From positions 40,035-104,034 of the forward strand of contig CAJTUY010000001.1 of the NCBI GenBank assembly GCA_910579415.1: a stretch of 64,000 nucleotides of DNA, read 5' to 3'. The notes below the pieces were generated by a model, which ran no database searches, had not been told where the DNA came from, and saw only the letters and a program-made list of their open reading frames with translations. This DNA comes from an uncultured Clostridia bacterium. GTDB lineage: Bacteria; Bacillota; Clostridia; UBA1381. Shown here piece by piece: positions 17,557-26,717 of the stretch. Numbering within the stretch: position 1 is the first letter of the stretch; each line of letters opens with the position of its first letter. Both the position numbers and the translations under genes were made by a program.

Positions 17557-20055
17557 ATGGCAAAGAAGTCTGAGGATTTAAAGCTGGATATGGAGGCAAT
17601 TGAAAATCAGCATATTGTTAATGTTGACCTCAACAGCGAAATGAAAAAGGCATATATTTCTTACGCGATGAGCGTTATCATAAGCCGCGCACTTCCTGAT
17701 GTGCGCGACGGTATGAAGCCTGTTCACAGACGTATATTATATGATATGTACGAAGCAAATCTGCTTTACGAAAACGATTTTAAGAAGTCTGCGGCTACGG
17801 TCGGTGACGTGCTTGGTAAATATCATCCGCACGGTGACGCGTCCGTATATGATGCAATGGTTCGTATGGCGCAGGATTTCTCGCTTCGTTATCCGCTTGT
17901 ACAGGGTAAGGGTAACTTCGGAAGCGTTGACGGCGACCCGCCTGCGGCTTACCGTTATACTGAGGCTAAGATGTCGCAGATATCTTCGCTTATGCTTACG
18001 GATATTGAAAAGGATACTGTTGAATTTGTACCGAACTATGACGATAAATTAAAGGAACCCGATGTGCTTCCGTCACGTTTCCCAAATCTTTTGGTAAACG
18101 GTTCGTCAGGTATTGCGGTAGGTATGGCAACAAATATTCCGCCGCATAATCTTACGGAAGTGGTTGACGGAATAATAGCCGTTATTGACGACCCTATGAT
18201 TACTACCGAAGAGCTTATGACGTATATTCAGGGTCCCGACTTCCCGACAGGCGGAGTTATCATGGGCAAAAGTGGTATACGAAGCGCATATACAACAGGA
18301 CGCGGCAGGATTATTCTGAGAGCTAAGGCGGAGATTGAGGAATATAACGGCAGACACAGAATTATTGTTTCGGAAATTCCGTATCAGGTAAACAAGGCTA
18401 AGCTTGAAAAGCATATAAATGAACTGGTACGCGACGGAAAGATTGACGGTATTTCATCAACCCGTGATGAGTCCACAGAGGTAATCCGACTTGTGATTGA
18501 CTTAAAACGTGATGCCAATCCGAATGTGGTTTTAAATAATCTTTATAAATTCACTCAGATGCAGGACACCTTCGGCGTTATTCTTATTGCCCTTGTGGAC
18601 AAAGAGCCTAAGGTGCTTACGCTCAGAGAAATGATTGACTATTATATTGCGCATCAGGAGGACGTTATAACAAGACGTACCAAATTTGAGCTTCAGAAGG
18701 CGCTCGACCGCGCTCATATATTAGAAGGCTATAAGATTGTCATAGATAATGTTGACGAGGTTATACGTATTATACGCGCGGCAAAAAATATACCTGATGC
18801 GAAGGCGGCATTAAGCGAACGCTTTGGACTTTCCGATGCGCAGGCTGATGCGATTGTAAAAATGCAGCTCGGACGTCTGTCTGGTATGGAGCGCGAAAAG
18901 ATTGAAGAAGAATATGCTGAAGTTACGGCTAAAATTGCCGATTACAGAGATATTCTTGAAAACGAGAGCCGTGTTCTTGATATAGTTAAGACGGACCTTA
19001 CAAAGGTAAAGGAAAAGTACGGTGATGAAAGAAGAACGGAAATATCGATGGTTACAAATGAAATTGATATTGACGACCTTATTGACGAAGAAGACATTGT
19101 TGTAACAATGACGCATAACGGTTATACTAAGCGTCAGCCTGTTGACACATATAAATCACAGCGCAGAGGCGGACGCGGCATCTCGGGTATGACAACGCGT
19201 GAAGAAGATTTTGTGGAGCATCTGTTTACCACAACAACGCATCATACGCTGCTGTTCTTTACCACAAGAGGTATTGTTTATAAGCTTAAAGGCTATCAGA
19301 TACCTGAAGCGTCAAGGCAGGCAAAGGGAATGGCTATTGTTAACCTTCTTCCGATTGAGCCTGATGAAAAGGTTACGGCAATGATTGCAATTAAGGATTT
19401 TGAGGATGGCAAGCATCTGACGTTTGTTACGCGCAACGGTGTTGTCAAAAAGACACCTCTTATGGATTATTCAAAAATCCGTAACGGAGGATTGCGCGCA
19501 ATAAATATTGATGAGGATGATGAGCTTATCCGGGTTAAACTGACAGACGACAGTCAGGACCTTATTTTGGGTACGCATAACGGCTATGCAATACGGTTTA
19601 ATGTCGGCGAGGTTCGTCAGACCGGACGTACAACGCGCGGTGTAAAGGGCATTGACCTGCGTGACGGCGATTATGTTATAGGCGCGTCAACCGCGCTTCC
19701 AGAAACGCAGCTTCTGACCGTTACGGAAAACGGCTACGGCAAAAAGACGCCGCTTGATGAATATCGTATACAGTCGCGCGGCGGTAAAGGTATATTCACA
19801 TATAAAATTACTGAAAAAACCGGTAAGCTTGCCGGTATGAAGACTGTTACTGACGAGGATGATATTATTCTTATTACTTCAGACGGCGTTATTATAAGAA
19901 TGCATACAGACGAGATTTCGTCTTACAGCCGTCAGACACAGGGCGTAAGAGTGATGAAGCTTGCCGAAGGCGTAAATGTGGTAAGTGTTGCGCGTACAGA
20001 ACATGAAGATGAAGCTGATGACAGCGAGCTTGAAACAGAAGGAGAGGCTGAATAA
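17557..20055 (+). CDS. gyrA: DNA gyrase subunit A
   Basis: An 832-residue type IIA topoisomerase subunit that breaks and rejoins DNA. The winged-helix/tower region has the catalytic AYRYTE tyrosine. The C-terminal beta-pinwheel carries the GyrA box QRRGGRG, so this is gyrase rather than topoisomerase IV ParC. In the quinolone-determining region the sequence is [10 protein letters not shown]: Ala95 sits where E. coli has Ser83, while Asp99 (E. coli Asp87) is kept. gyrB is not next to it in the window. RBS AGGAGG precedes ATG. Confidence 0.97.
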   Translation: MAKKSEDLKLDMEAIENQHIVNVDLNSEMKKAYISYAMSVIISRALPDVRDGMKPVHRRILYDMYEANLLYENDFKKSAATVGDVLGKYHPHGDASVYDAMVRMAQDFSLRYPLVQGKGNFGSVDGDPPAAYRYTEAKMSQISSLMLTDIEKDTVEFVPNYDDKLKEPDVLPSRFPNLLVNGSSGIAVGMATNIPPHNLTEVVDGIIAVIDDPMITTEELMTYIQGPDFPTGGVIMGKSGIRSAYTTGRGRIILRAKAEIEEYNGRHRIIVSEIPYQVNKAKLEKHINELVRDGKIDGISSTRDESTEVIRLVIDLKRDANPNVVLNNLYKFTQMQDTFGVILIALVDKEPKVLTLREMIDYYIAHQEDVITRRTKFELQKALDRAHILEGYKIVIDNVDEVIRIIRAAKNIPDAKAALSERFGLSDAQADAIVKMQLGRLSGMEREKIEEEYAEVTAKIADYRDILENESRVLDIVKTDLTKVKEKYGDERRTEISMVTNEIDIDDLIDEEDIVVTMTHNGYTKRQPVDTYKSQRRGGRGISGMTTREEDFVEHLFTTTTHHTLLFFTTRGIVYKLKGYQIPEASRQAKGMAIVNLLPIEPDEKVTAMIAIKDFEDGKHLTFVTRNGVVKKTPLMDYSKIRNGGLRAINIDEDDELIRVKLTDDSQDLILGTHNGYAIRFNVGEVRQTGRTTRGVKGIDLRDGDYVIGASTALPETQLLTVTENGYGKKTPLDEYRIQSRGGKGIFTYKITEKTGKLAGMKTVTDEDDIILITSDGVIIRMHTDEISSYSRQTQGVRVMKLAEGVNVVSVARTEHEDEADDSELETEGEAE

Positions 20056-20057
20056 TT

Positions 20058-20855
20058 ATGAAAAAATCAATTAGTGTTATATCTGTTATTTTATCTTTGA
20101 CGATGCTTTTAACATCGTGTAAACAGGCTGATGAAAAGCCGGCTGCGCCGACCCCTGACCCTGAACTGGTTAAAAGTACAATAAATGCAACAATATCGCT
20201 GGAAGACGGTGATGAAATAGTACTTGAACTTTATCCCGACCTTGCTCCGGAAACAGTTGAAAACTTTGTTGAGCTTGCTGAGGACGGATTCTATGACGGA
20301 ACAATTTTCCACAGGGTTATAGAAGATTTTATGATACAGGGCGGCGGTTATGATGAGAATTTAAAAGAACAGAAAACCTCGTCAATTAAGGGTGAATTTG
20401 CCGATAACGGTTTTGAGAATACGCTCTCGCATACAAGAGGTGTTATAAGTATGGCACGTACATCACAGAATATGGACAGCGCATCAAGCCAGTTCTTTAT
20501 AGTACAGCAGGATTCACCGCATCTTGACGGTAAATATGCTGCTTTTGGCCGCGTTACTGAAGGTATGGAGATTGTAGATGATATTGCCTCCGTAAAGACA
20601 GGTACAGTAGCCTCATCAGGCATGGAGGATGTGCCTGTATCGCCGATTGTTATTGAAACAATAACGATAGGTTCAGATACGGCAGGCTCAAAAAAGAGCA
20701 GTAAGTCATCAAAGCCGACAATGAAGCCTTTGGAAGATGATAATGAGGATAGGGACGAAAGCAGTCCGAAACCGACATCTAAAGCGTCATCAAAGCCGGA
20801 GGATGATGAGAATGACGATATTGATGAGGATGAAATCAAGTCAATGCTCTTTTAA
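20058..20855 (+). CDS. Cyclophilin-type peptidyl-prolyl isomerase lipoprotein
   Basis: A 265-residue protein with a lipoprotein signal peptide (lipobox LLTSC, Cys ~21). A cyclophilin domain covers ~40-205: FHRVIEDFMIQGG, the truncated bacterial loop, SSQFFIV and HLDGKYAAFG. An acidic, Ser/Lys-rich low-complexity tail (~210-265) follows. It is expected to assist folding of exported proteins at the outer face of the membrane. It begins 2 bp after gyrA. The next gene is a cytosolic paralogue. Confidence 0.94.
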   Translation: MKKSISVISVILSLTMLLTSCKQADEKPAAPTPDPELVKSTINATISLEDGDEIVLELYPDLAPETVENFVELAEDGFYDGTIFHRVIEDFMIQGGGYDENLKEQKTSSIKGEFADNGFENTLSHTRGVISMARTSQNMDSASSQFFIVQQDSPHLDGKYAAFGRVTEGMEIVDDIASVKTGTVASSGMEDVPVSPIVIETITIGSDTAGSKKSSKSSKPTMKPLEDDNEDRDESSPKPTSKASSKPEDDENDDIDEDEIKSMLF

Positions 20856-20892
20856 TAACGGGATTTGATTTTGTGAAAGGGGCTTGGATAAT

Positions 20893-21366
20893 ATGAATAT
20901 AGAAATTGAAATGGAAAACGGCGGCGTCATAAAAGCGGAACTGTATCCAGATATTGCGCCGATTACAGTTGAAAATTTTGCGAAACTTATTGATGACAAA
21001 TTCTTTGACGGACTTATATTTCACCGCGTAATTCCCGGTTTTATGATACAGGGCGGCGGTTATGATGAGGAAGGCAATCAGAAGGAAACAGAGAGTATAA
21101 AGGGTGAGTTTGATAAAAATGGAGTTCCCAATCCGTTGAAGCATACGCGCGGAGTAATGAGTATGGCGCGTACAATGTTTCCTAACAGCGCGTCAAGCCA
21201 GTTCTTTATTATGCATGATGACGCACCGCATCTTGACGGTCAGTATGCGGCATTCGGCAAGGTTACAGAAGGTATGGAAGTAGTTGATGAAATCGCCGAA
21301 ACGCAGACAGATATGCAAGATAAACCTATTGATAATCAGGTTATAAAAACAATTCGTTTTGTATAA
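20893..21366 (+). CDS. Cytosolic cyclophilin-type peptidyl-prolyl isomerase
   Basis: A 157-residue single-domain cyclophilin without signal peptide: FHRVIPGFMIQGG, SSQFFIM, HLDGQYAAFGKV. ATG 20893 follows GAAAGGGG. It is highly similar to the domain of the lipoprotein before it, so the pair arose by duplication, with one copy gaining or losing export signals. Confidence 0.94.
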   Translation: MNIEIEMENGGVIKAELYPDIAPITVENFAKLIDDKFFDGLIFHRVIPGFMIQGGGYDEEGNQKETESIKGEFDKNGVPNPLKHTRGVMSMARTMFPNSASSQFFIMHDDAPHLDGQYAAFGKVTEGMEVVDEIAETQTDMQDKPIDNQVIKTIRFV

Positions 21367-21373
21367 AAAATTA

Positions 21374-21400
21374 AACCACCTGCTTTGCAGGTGGTTTTTT
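21374..21400. terminator. Bidirectional terminator between convergent genes
   Basis: A perfect 10-bp stem AACCACCTGC/GCAGGTGGTT, loop TTT, with a T-run on plus and a T-rich tract on minus. It serves the cyclophilin and the L,D-transpeptidase genes. Confidence 0.9.
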
Positions 21401-21411
21401 AGCATTGTAAA

Positions 21412-22785
21412 TTATTCTGTTATGTAAATTCTTGTTCTGAATGGAATAGTATTTGCAATCCAGTTTATATCCTGAGGGTGCAGACGCACACAGCCGTGTG
21501 AAATGTTCACTCCTACACGACCGTCATATTCTCCGCCGCCGTAATAGAGCAGGGTGGAGTGAAGCGCGTAGCCGTTATGGAAACGGAGTACAGGTCCTAC
21601 ATAATAACCGTCATAATTCCATTGTGTGCGTTCTATGTACTCAAATTGTCCTGTGATAGTCGGTGTATTCCATGCGCCGAGCGCACACGGGAATTCTTTG
21701 AGTAAATTCCAGCGGTACTGCGCACCTTCGTAGACGCGTACCTTATATTCGTGCTTGGAAACCCATACAAGATAGTTTGTGCGGCTTCCTATACCGTCGC
21801 GGTTAACAGGTGTGCGGTTTCTGAATTCCTGTATAATAGGCGATTCGCCTATTAAAATATCCATGTATGAACCGTAGTCCGCAACCTCTACAAGTGACTC
21901 GAAGGCTTCGGCCAGCGTTCTCATTGGTACGAACAGAGCGCCTTCCATATATACTGTTTCATGAGGCGCGTTTACTCCTACACCAAGAATTGTTGCGTAG
22001 ATATTATTTGCGTAAAAGACAACTTCGCTTTCTCCGATTGAGCAGGAAACACTGTCATTTTCCTGATTATAATTTACGTTAAGACCCATAGCTTCGCCTA
22101 TTGCGCGTACAGGAATCATAGCTATGCCGTCTTTAATTCTTGCGTGAGGGGTAAGGTCTGTGAGCCATTTTCCGCCTGCATATACGCGTATGTCTTTGTC
22201 GTAATGAGGGTTTCCTGCAAGAACAGCGCCATTGCATTGGGTATATTTACCTTCATCGTTTATATATCCGTATGTAGTCACTTCAAGCTCATCGCCTGCC
22301 TCTACATAAACTCCTGTTTCCTTGTTTTTAAGTGAACGAAGCCCCGACACAAGCTTTACTTTGAATTTTTCGCCCATGCGATATTCGGGAACATCGAAAG
22401 TCATAGTAACATATGGTGTGTCCCAACCCACGTATCTGTGACCTTTTGCCAGAAGCTCACCTTTGTCGCTGTACAATTCCACTTCGGCATTGTTAGGTAT
22501 TATATGCTTTTGCGGCGTCACGTCAATTGTCAAAACGAATTGCTCTGATAATTCCTCAGGAGAGGGTGATGCTGTCGGTGAAGCAGAAGGAGAAACAGAC
22601 GGTGAAACTCCGGGTGAAATACTCGGCGAAATTTCGGGTGAAGCTTCGGGCGATACCGAAGGCAACGCTGTCGCTTCAGCAGACGGTGCCGATGTAATGT
22701 CGGGTGACGGTGATGGAGCTGCAAAGGCACAGACTCCGTTTGCCAATAAAAAAGCCGTAATCAGAACGGCGGAAAATTTTTTCAT
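21412..22785 (-). CDS. Secreted L,D-transpeptidase (YkuD) with copper-amine-oxidase-N-like stalk
   Basis: A 457-residue exported protein. Signal peptide 1-22, then a Pro/Ser-rich repetitive linker (~24-80). Next come a beta-rich region and a copper-amine-oxidase N-terminal-like domain (~205-310, MIPVRAIGEAMG and VPMRTLAEAF repeats). The YkuD domain (~335-457) has HGYALHS and the catalytic SHGCVRL (Cys ~432). Such enzymes form 3-3 peptidoglycan crosslinks or attach wall proteins. It has its own divergent promoter with the TauE gene. Confidence 0.93.
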   Translation of the reverse strand: MKKFSAVLITAFLLANGVCAFAAPSPSPDITSAPSAEATALPSVSPEASPEISPSISPGVSPSVSPSASPTASPSPEELSEQFVLTIDVTPQKHIIPNNAEVELYSDKGELLAKGHRYVGWDTPYVTMTFDVPEYRMGEKFKVKLVSGLRSLKNKETGVYVEAGDELEVTTYGYINDEGKYTQCNGAVLAGNPHYDKDIRVYAGGKWLTDLTPHARIKDGIAMIPVRAIGEAMGLNVNYNQENDSVSCSIGESEVVFYANNIYATILGVGVNAPHETVYMEGALFVPMRTLAEAFESLVEVADYGSYMDILIGESPIIQEFRNRTPVNRDGIGSRTNYLVWVSKHEYKVRVYEGAQYRWNLLKEFPCALGAWNTPTITGQFEYIERTQWNYDGYYVGPVLRFHNGYALHSTLLYYGGGEYDGRVGVNISHGCVRLHPQDINWIANTIPFRTRIYITE

Positions 22786-22818
22786 TACAAGTCCTCCTTA
22801 GAAGTAGTTACTATAATA

Positions 22819-22847
22819 ATCATACCATATAAGGATATCAAAGTCAA
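22819..22847 (-). promoter_or_regulatory. Promoter of the L,D-transpeptidase gene
   Basis: On minus, TTGACT (22847-22842), 17 bp, TATGAT (22824-22819). It is back to back with the TauE promoter; the two -35 boxes are 9 bp apart, so a single regulator could affect both. Confidence 0.75.
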
Positions 22848-22856
22848 TAAATCTGA

Positions 22857-22885
22857 TTGACTATACTGTTTTTTTGAGGTATAAT
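22857..22885 (+). promoter_or_regulatory. Promoter of the TauE/SafE permease gene
   Basis: TTGACT, 17-bp spacer, TATAAT; followed by a ~70-nt leader and GAGGGAGAAAAGG before ATG 22959. Confidence 0.75.
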
Positions 22886-22958
22886 TTTATGGAAAGTCTG
22901 AATAAAATTGCATAATGTTCTGTTTTCAGGCATGAACTGACAAAGAGGGAGAAAAGGT

Positions 22959-23690
22959 ATGGAATTTGGAGTCATTGCGTTTTTGTCTACGCTTATAGGG
23001 GCTATTGTCGGTGTGGGAGGGGGGCTTATAATACGTCCCATGCTTGGATTTTTTGATGTTGCGAAAGGACTTGCCTCATTTTCGTCGGCGGCATGCGTTT
23101 TTTGTATGGGTATAGTAAGTCTTGCAACAACTGTTCATAAGGGGGCAAAGATACAGCTTCGTGAAACCGTAGTGCTTGCAGCGGGCAGTATATGCGGCGC
23201 ATTCATAGGCGGAGCGTGTATAAAGCTTGTAAGCGGAGAATTTATAAAAATAGGTTATATATTTGCGATGGTATTTGTTCTTGTATGTATGGCGGCAAGA
23301 AAACACATGCCGAGAATAAAATTAAAAAATCCTCTGCTTCAATTCTTTACGGGAATTGCAACGGGAGGATTGTCAGGCTTTTTCGGTATAGGCGGAGGAC
23401 CGTTTCAGATGACGGCATTGCTTGTTCTGTTTGATTTGGAGCCTAAAGAGGCGGCGGTGCAGAGCATATTTATAACTGTACTTACAACAATAAGCTCGCT
23501 TATTCAGTATGCAGTAAGCGGCTACTGGGATTTTTCACTTGCGCTGTATATGATACCTATGGCGGTACTCGGCGGTTTTACAGGCGGACTTTTAAACAGA
23601 AAGTTTAATAATAAATGTGTGTCCGTACTGTTTAATGTCACTGTAATTTTTATAATACTTATGCAGTTGTATTCGGTATTCCTGAGTTAA
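22959..23690 (+). CDS. TauE/SafE-family membrane permease
   Basis: A 243-residue polytopic protein (7-8 helices) with the paired Gly-rich motifs of the family, GAIVGVGGGLIIRP near the N-terminus and SGFFGIGGGPFQ in the second half. The family moves sulfite, sulfonates or other organic anions; substrate here is unknown. It ends exactly where the convergent ymdB frame ends (no gap). Confidence 0.9.
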   Translation: MEFGVIAFLSTLIGAIVGVGGGLIIRPMLGFFDVAKGLASFSSAACVFCMGIVSLATTVHKGAKIQLRETVVLAAGSICGAFIGGACIKLVSGEFIKIGYIFAMVFVLVCMAARKHMPRIKLKNPLLQFFTGIATGGLSGFFGIGGGPFQMTALLVLFDLEPKEAAVQSIFITVLTTISSLIQYAVSGYWDFSLALYMIPMAVLGGFTGGLLNRKFNNKCVSVLFNVTVIFIILMQLYSVFLS

Positions 23691-24473
23691 TCAGTTTTCA
23701 CGCAGGAACAATCGTTCAATATCTGTACATTTACCGTTATTTTCGTCAATATCGAAAATACAGCCGCAGAACTGACCTTTGTTATTTGATATTTCGAATT
23801 TTTGCGGCATACCGTCAATAAAGCGCTGAATAATACCTGCCGGTTCGCGTCCGAGTACGGAAAGCTGAGGACCTGTCATACCCAAATCGGAAATATAGCC
23901 TGTGCCTTTCGGGAGTATCAGCTCGTCAGCTGTCTGCACATGCGTATGAGTTCCGAAAATGACAGATACCTTGCCGTCAAGATAAAATGACATTGCAAGT
24001 TTTTCGCTTGTCGCTTCCGCATGAAAATCAACTATGATGATATCGGTCTGCTGTTTCAATTTTTCTGTTTCGCGGTCAATTGCTTCAAACGGTGAATTGT
24101 TGGGAGTAAGGAAGGTTGTGCCGATTATATTTATTACACCGATTTTTATGCCGTTCTTTGCGGTAAATATAAGGCTTCCTTTTCCCGGACAGGAGGAAGC
24201 GTAATTTGCCGGACGTATTACATTGCCTTCCTTGCGCATAATAGCGGATATTTCGCGGCAGTCCCATGTGTGGTTGCCCATTGTGACAATATCAATTCCG
24301 GCTCTCATAAGCTCGTTATAGGCATTTCGCGCCATGCCTCTGCCATGAGTGGCATTTTCGCCATTTGCAATTACAACATCTATATTTTTTTTGTATTTCA
24401 GTTCATCTACATATCTGAACAGCATTTCTCGTCCTACGCGGCTTACTACGTCGCCGATGCATAATATTTTCAT
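23691..24473 (-). CDS. ymdB: YmdB-type metallophosphoesterase (TIGR00282 family)
   Basis: A 260-residue calcineurin-like phosphoesterase: GDVVSRVGRE, NGENATHG, MGNHTWD and GTHTHVQTAD supply the metal ligands. The Bacillus homologue hydrolyses 2',3'-cyclic nucleotides and influences RNase Y-dependent regulation. ATG 24473 is chosen for the AGAAAGG RBS. It follows rny, as in many Firmicutes, but a large structured element separates them here. Confidence 0.93.
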   Translation of the reverse strand: MKILCIGDVVSRVGREMLFRYVDELKYKKNIDVVIANGENATHGRGMARNAYNELMRAGIDIVTMGNHTWDCREISAIMRKEGNVIRPANYASSCPGKGSLIFTAKNGIKIGVINIIGTTFLTPNNSPFEAIDRETEKLKQQTDIIIVDFHAEATSEKLAMSFYLDGKVSVIFGTHTHVQTADELILPKGTGYISDLGMTGPQLSVLGREPAGIIQRFIDGMPQKFEISNNKGQFCGCIFDIDENNGKCTDIERLFLREN

Positions 24474-24510
24474 AGAAATATCCTTTCTGGCTTTATTCAT
24501 AAATAAAACA

Positions 24511-24619
24511 AAAAAGGGGCATTACAGAACGGGTAGAAGCTAAACGGCAAACGGCTTGTACAGTGCCTTTATCGCAAAGTATCAAAGACCGAACCCGTTT
24601 ACGCTCTGTAACAGCCCCC
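24511..24619 (-). ncRNA. Structured RNA element between rny and ymdB (unidentified)
   Basis: On minus, pairing arms GGGGC/GCCCC, TTACAGA/TCTGTAA and ACGGGT/ACCCGT stack into a long closing stem. It encloses two inner hairpins (GUCUUU/AAAGGC and AAGC/GCUU). The total is about 105 nt with a T-run directly after. This could be an oversized terminator, an attenuator controlling ymdB, or a 3'UTR-derived small RNA of rny. I matched it to no known RNA family. Confidence 0.6.
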
Positions 24620-24638
24620 AATTTTCATTTTCGAAAGC

Positions 24639-26204
24639 TTATTTTGCGTAATCAACAGCTCTTGTTTCGCGTATCAGACTGACTTTAATCTGACCGGGAT
24701 ACTCAAGCTCGCTTTCTATGCGTTTAACAATGTCTTTTGCAACCATAATCATGCTGTCGTCGGATACTACTTCCGGTTTTATCATAATTCTGATTTCACG
24801 TCCTGCCTGAATAGCAAAGGACTTATCAACACCGTTGAAATCATTGGCGATTTCTTCAAGTTTTTGTAAACGCTTGATGTAAGTTTCGAGATTTTCGCGT
24901 CTGGCTCCCGGACGCGCTGCGGAAATTGCGTCTGCTGCCTGTACAAGTGAAGCTACAAGCGTCTGTGCTTCAACATCTCCATGATGTGCCATAATAGCGT
25001 GTACAACTTCTTTGTTTTCACGATACTTCTTAGCAATATCTGCGCCGATAGTAACATGTGAGCCTTCAACTTCATGGTCAACCGCTTTGCCGATGTCGTG
25101 CAGAAGTCCTGCGCGTTTTGCCGTAGCAACATCAACACCCAGTTCACCGGCCATAACGCCTGCAAGATGAGAAACCTCAATACTGTGCTTTAAAACGTTC
25201 TGACCATAACTTGTTCTGAATTTAAGCTTACCGAGCAGTTTAATAAGTTCAGGGTGAAGTCCATGCACACCTGTTTCAAAGGTGGCGCTTTCGCCCTCCT
25301 GCTTGATAATGGCCTCAACCTCTTTACGAGATTTTTCTACTGTTTCCTCAATACGTGCCGGATGTATACGTCCGTCAACGATAAGCTTCTCAAGCGCAAG
25401 GCGCGCTACTTCGCGTCTTATCGGGTCAAAGCTTGAAACTATAACTGCCTCAGGAGTATCGTCTATGATTAAGTCAACACCTGTAAGAGTTTCAAGAGTG
25501 CGTATATTTCGTCCCTCACGTCCGATTATACGTCCCTTCATTTCATCGCTCGGAAGATTTACAACAGAAACGGTAGTTTCGGCAACGTGGTCAGCGGCAA
25601 CCTTCTGAATTGACAAAGCAACAATGTTCTTTGCATTCTTTTCCGCGTTTTCCTTTGCCTCTTGCTCAATTTCTTTAACCATAATGGCTGCTTCGTGTCT
25701 TGTCTGATTTTCAATGTCCTTTAAGAGGATTGTTTTTGCTTCCTCTGCGGTAAGACCTGAAATCTTCTCAATAAGAGCCATTTGTTCTTTTTTTATTTCT
25801 GCTATTTCCTGTTCCTTTGAGTCAAGAGCCTTCAGTTTTTGATTATATGACTGCTCTTTTTTCTCTAAATTATCTGCCTTTTTGTCCAGGTTTTCTTCTT
25901 TCTGGTTGATTCTGCGTTCTTGGCGGCTAAGCTCGCTCCTGCGTTCTTTGATTTCCGCATCAAGAGCGGCGCGGAGTTTTTGATTTTCCTCTTTTGCCTC
26001 TAAAAGCAGTTCGCGTTTTTTCGCATTAGCGCTTTTTTCCGCATCCTCAACTATGGACTTTGCCTTTTCTTCGGCACTGCCGAATTCAGCTTCAGCAATT
26101 TTCTTTCTGTGTGCGACACCTGTTCTGAAGCCGACGATGACACACACGATACATAAGATGATTGCGGCAATAATAACCGCAATTAAAATTATTGGATTAT
26201 CCAT
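24639..26204 (-). CDS. rny: Ribonuclease Y
   Basis: A 521-residue membrane-anchored endoribonuclease that starts mRNA decay. An N-terminal transmembrane helix (~3-25) is followed by a long coiled coil (~30-190), a KH domain with [12 protein letters not shown] (~215-230), and an HD domain with [13 protein letters not shown] 26204 is chosen because GGGGGTG precedes it and the length then matches the Bacillus protein (520). Upstream there is a ~240-nt leader with structure that can mask this RBS. Confidence 0.96.
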   Translation of the reverse strand: MDNPIILIAVIIAAIILCIVCVIVGFRTGVAHRKKIAEAEFGSAEEKAKSIVEDAEKSANAKKRELLLEAKEENQKLRAALDAEIKERRSELSRQERRINQKEENLDKKADNLEKKEQSYNQKLKALDSKEQEIAEIKKEQMALIEKISGLTAEEAKTILLKDIENQTRHEAAIMVKEIEQEAKENAEKNAKNIVALSIQKVAADHVAETTVSVVNLPSDEMKGRIIGREGRNIRTLETLTGVDLIIDDTPEAVIVSSFDPIRREVARLALEKLIVDGRIHPARIEETVEKSRKEVEAIIKQEGESATFETGVHGLHPELIKLLGKLKFRTSYGQNVLKHSIEVSHLAGVMAGELGVDVATAKRAGLLHDIGKAVDHEVEGSHVTIGADIAKKYRENKEVVHAIMAHHGDVEAQTLVASLVQAADAISAARPGARRENLETYIKRLQKLEEIANDFNGVDKSFAIQAGREIRIMIKPEVVSDDSMIMVAKDIVKRIESELEYPGQIKVSLIRETRAVDYAK

Positions 26205-26445
26205 CAGTAACACCCCCATAAATAAATTCTCCAAAACTTTAAATGGGGGACTTTCTTAAAATGACTGCTCTCTATAAATACATCAGGCTTTTAGCCTTAC
26301 CCCTTGTGTACATAATCTTACAATGTACCGCTGCGGTATGTAATCATACGGAGCAGAATATTTTAAGACGGCTCCATTTTAAGTATTGGGATTACATATA
26401 AAATATCTTATTTACAGAAAACTTTACTTTTAAAGAATATCAAGC
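26205..26445 (-). promoter_or_regulatory. Long structured 5' leader of rny
   Basis: The leader of ~240 nt has a closing stem CTTAAAATG/CATTTTAAG (26375-26383 with 26255-26263), an inner stem CTGCTC/GAGCAG (26351-26356 with 26265-26270), and hairpin AGGCT/AGCCT (26285-26297). Two mutually exclusive hairpins share 26326-26328: CGGTA/TACCG and GTACAT/ATGTAC. Next to the gene, CCCCCAT (26243-26249) can pair with ATGGGGG (26213-26219), which contains the rny ribosome binding site. No known riboswitch signature was recognised. Most of the 513-bp gene-free stretch 26205-26717 is this leader plus the two promoters. Confidence 0.65.
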
Positions 26446-26451
26446 ACTTTT

Positions 26452-26480
26452 ATTTTATACTATTTTTATAGTTCTGTCAA
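26452..26480 (-). promoter_or_regulatory. Promoter of rny
   Basis: On minus, TTGACA (26480-26475), 17 bp, TAAAAT (26457-26452; overlapping TATAAA gives a 15-bp option). Transcription would start near 26445, about 240 nt before the ATG. Confidence 0.75.
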
Positions 26481-26628
26481 GGTATTATTGTTAATGTTAC
26501 AGTATATATATATTTATGAAATATTTTTTTAATGAAAAAGAGAGAATAAAACTCTCTTATTTTGTAAAAATATAAATGTTTTTGTTATTTTGCACAAAAA
26601 AATGATGAAAATTTAGCTACATATGGTC

Positions 26629-26657
26629 TTTACTGACAAAATAAAGTGTGGTATAAT
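26629..26657 (+). promoter_or_regulatory. Promoter of glgB (glycogen operon)
   Basis: TTTACT, 17-bp spacer, TATAAT, with TGTGG before the -10. A hairpin AAGAGAG/CTCTCTT (26538-26558) lies further upstream. Confidence 0.7.
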
Positions 26658-26717
26658 TAGGATTATAATAGAAATGCAGGCAAATTTATGCCTGTGTCAG
26701 AAATGGGAGGGGACGGT

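Noticed and set aside
20348..20839. 163-codon Ser/Phe-rich antisense open frame
   Set aside because: Mirror of the cyclophilin's acidic/Ser tail on the other strand.
26250..26385. 6S RNA as an identity for the rny leader
   Set aside because: A closing stem and a bubble are present, but the element sits between the rny promoter and rny start on the same strand, and can pair with the RBS, so a cis-leader fits better.
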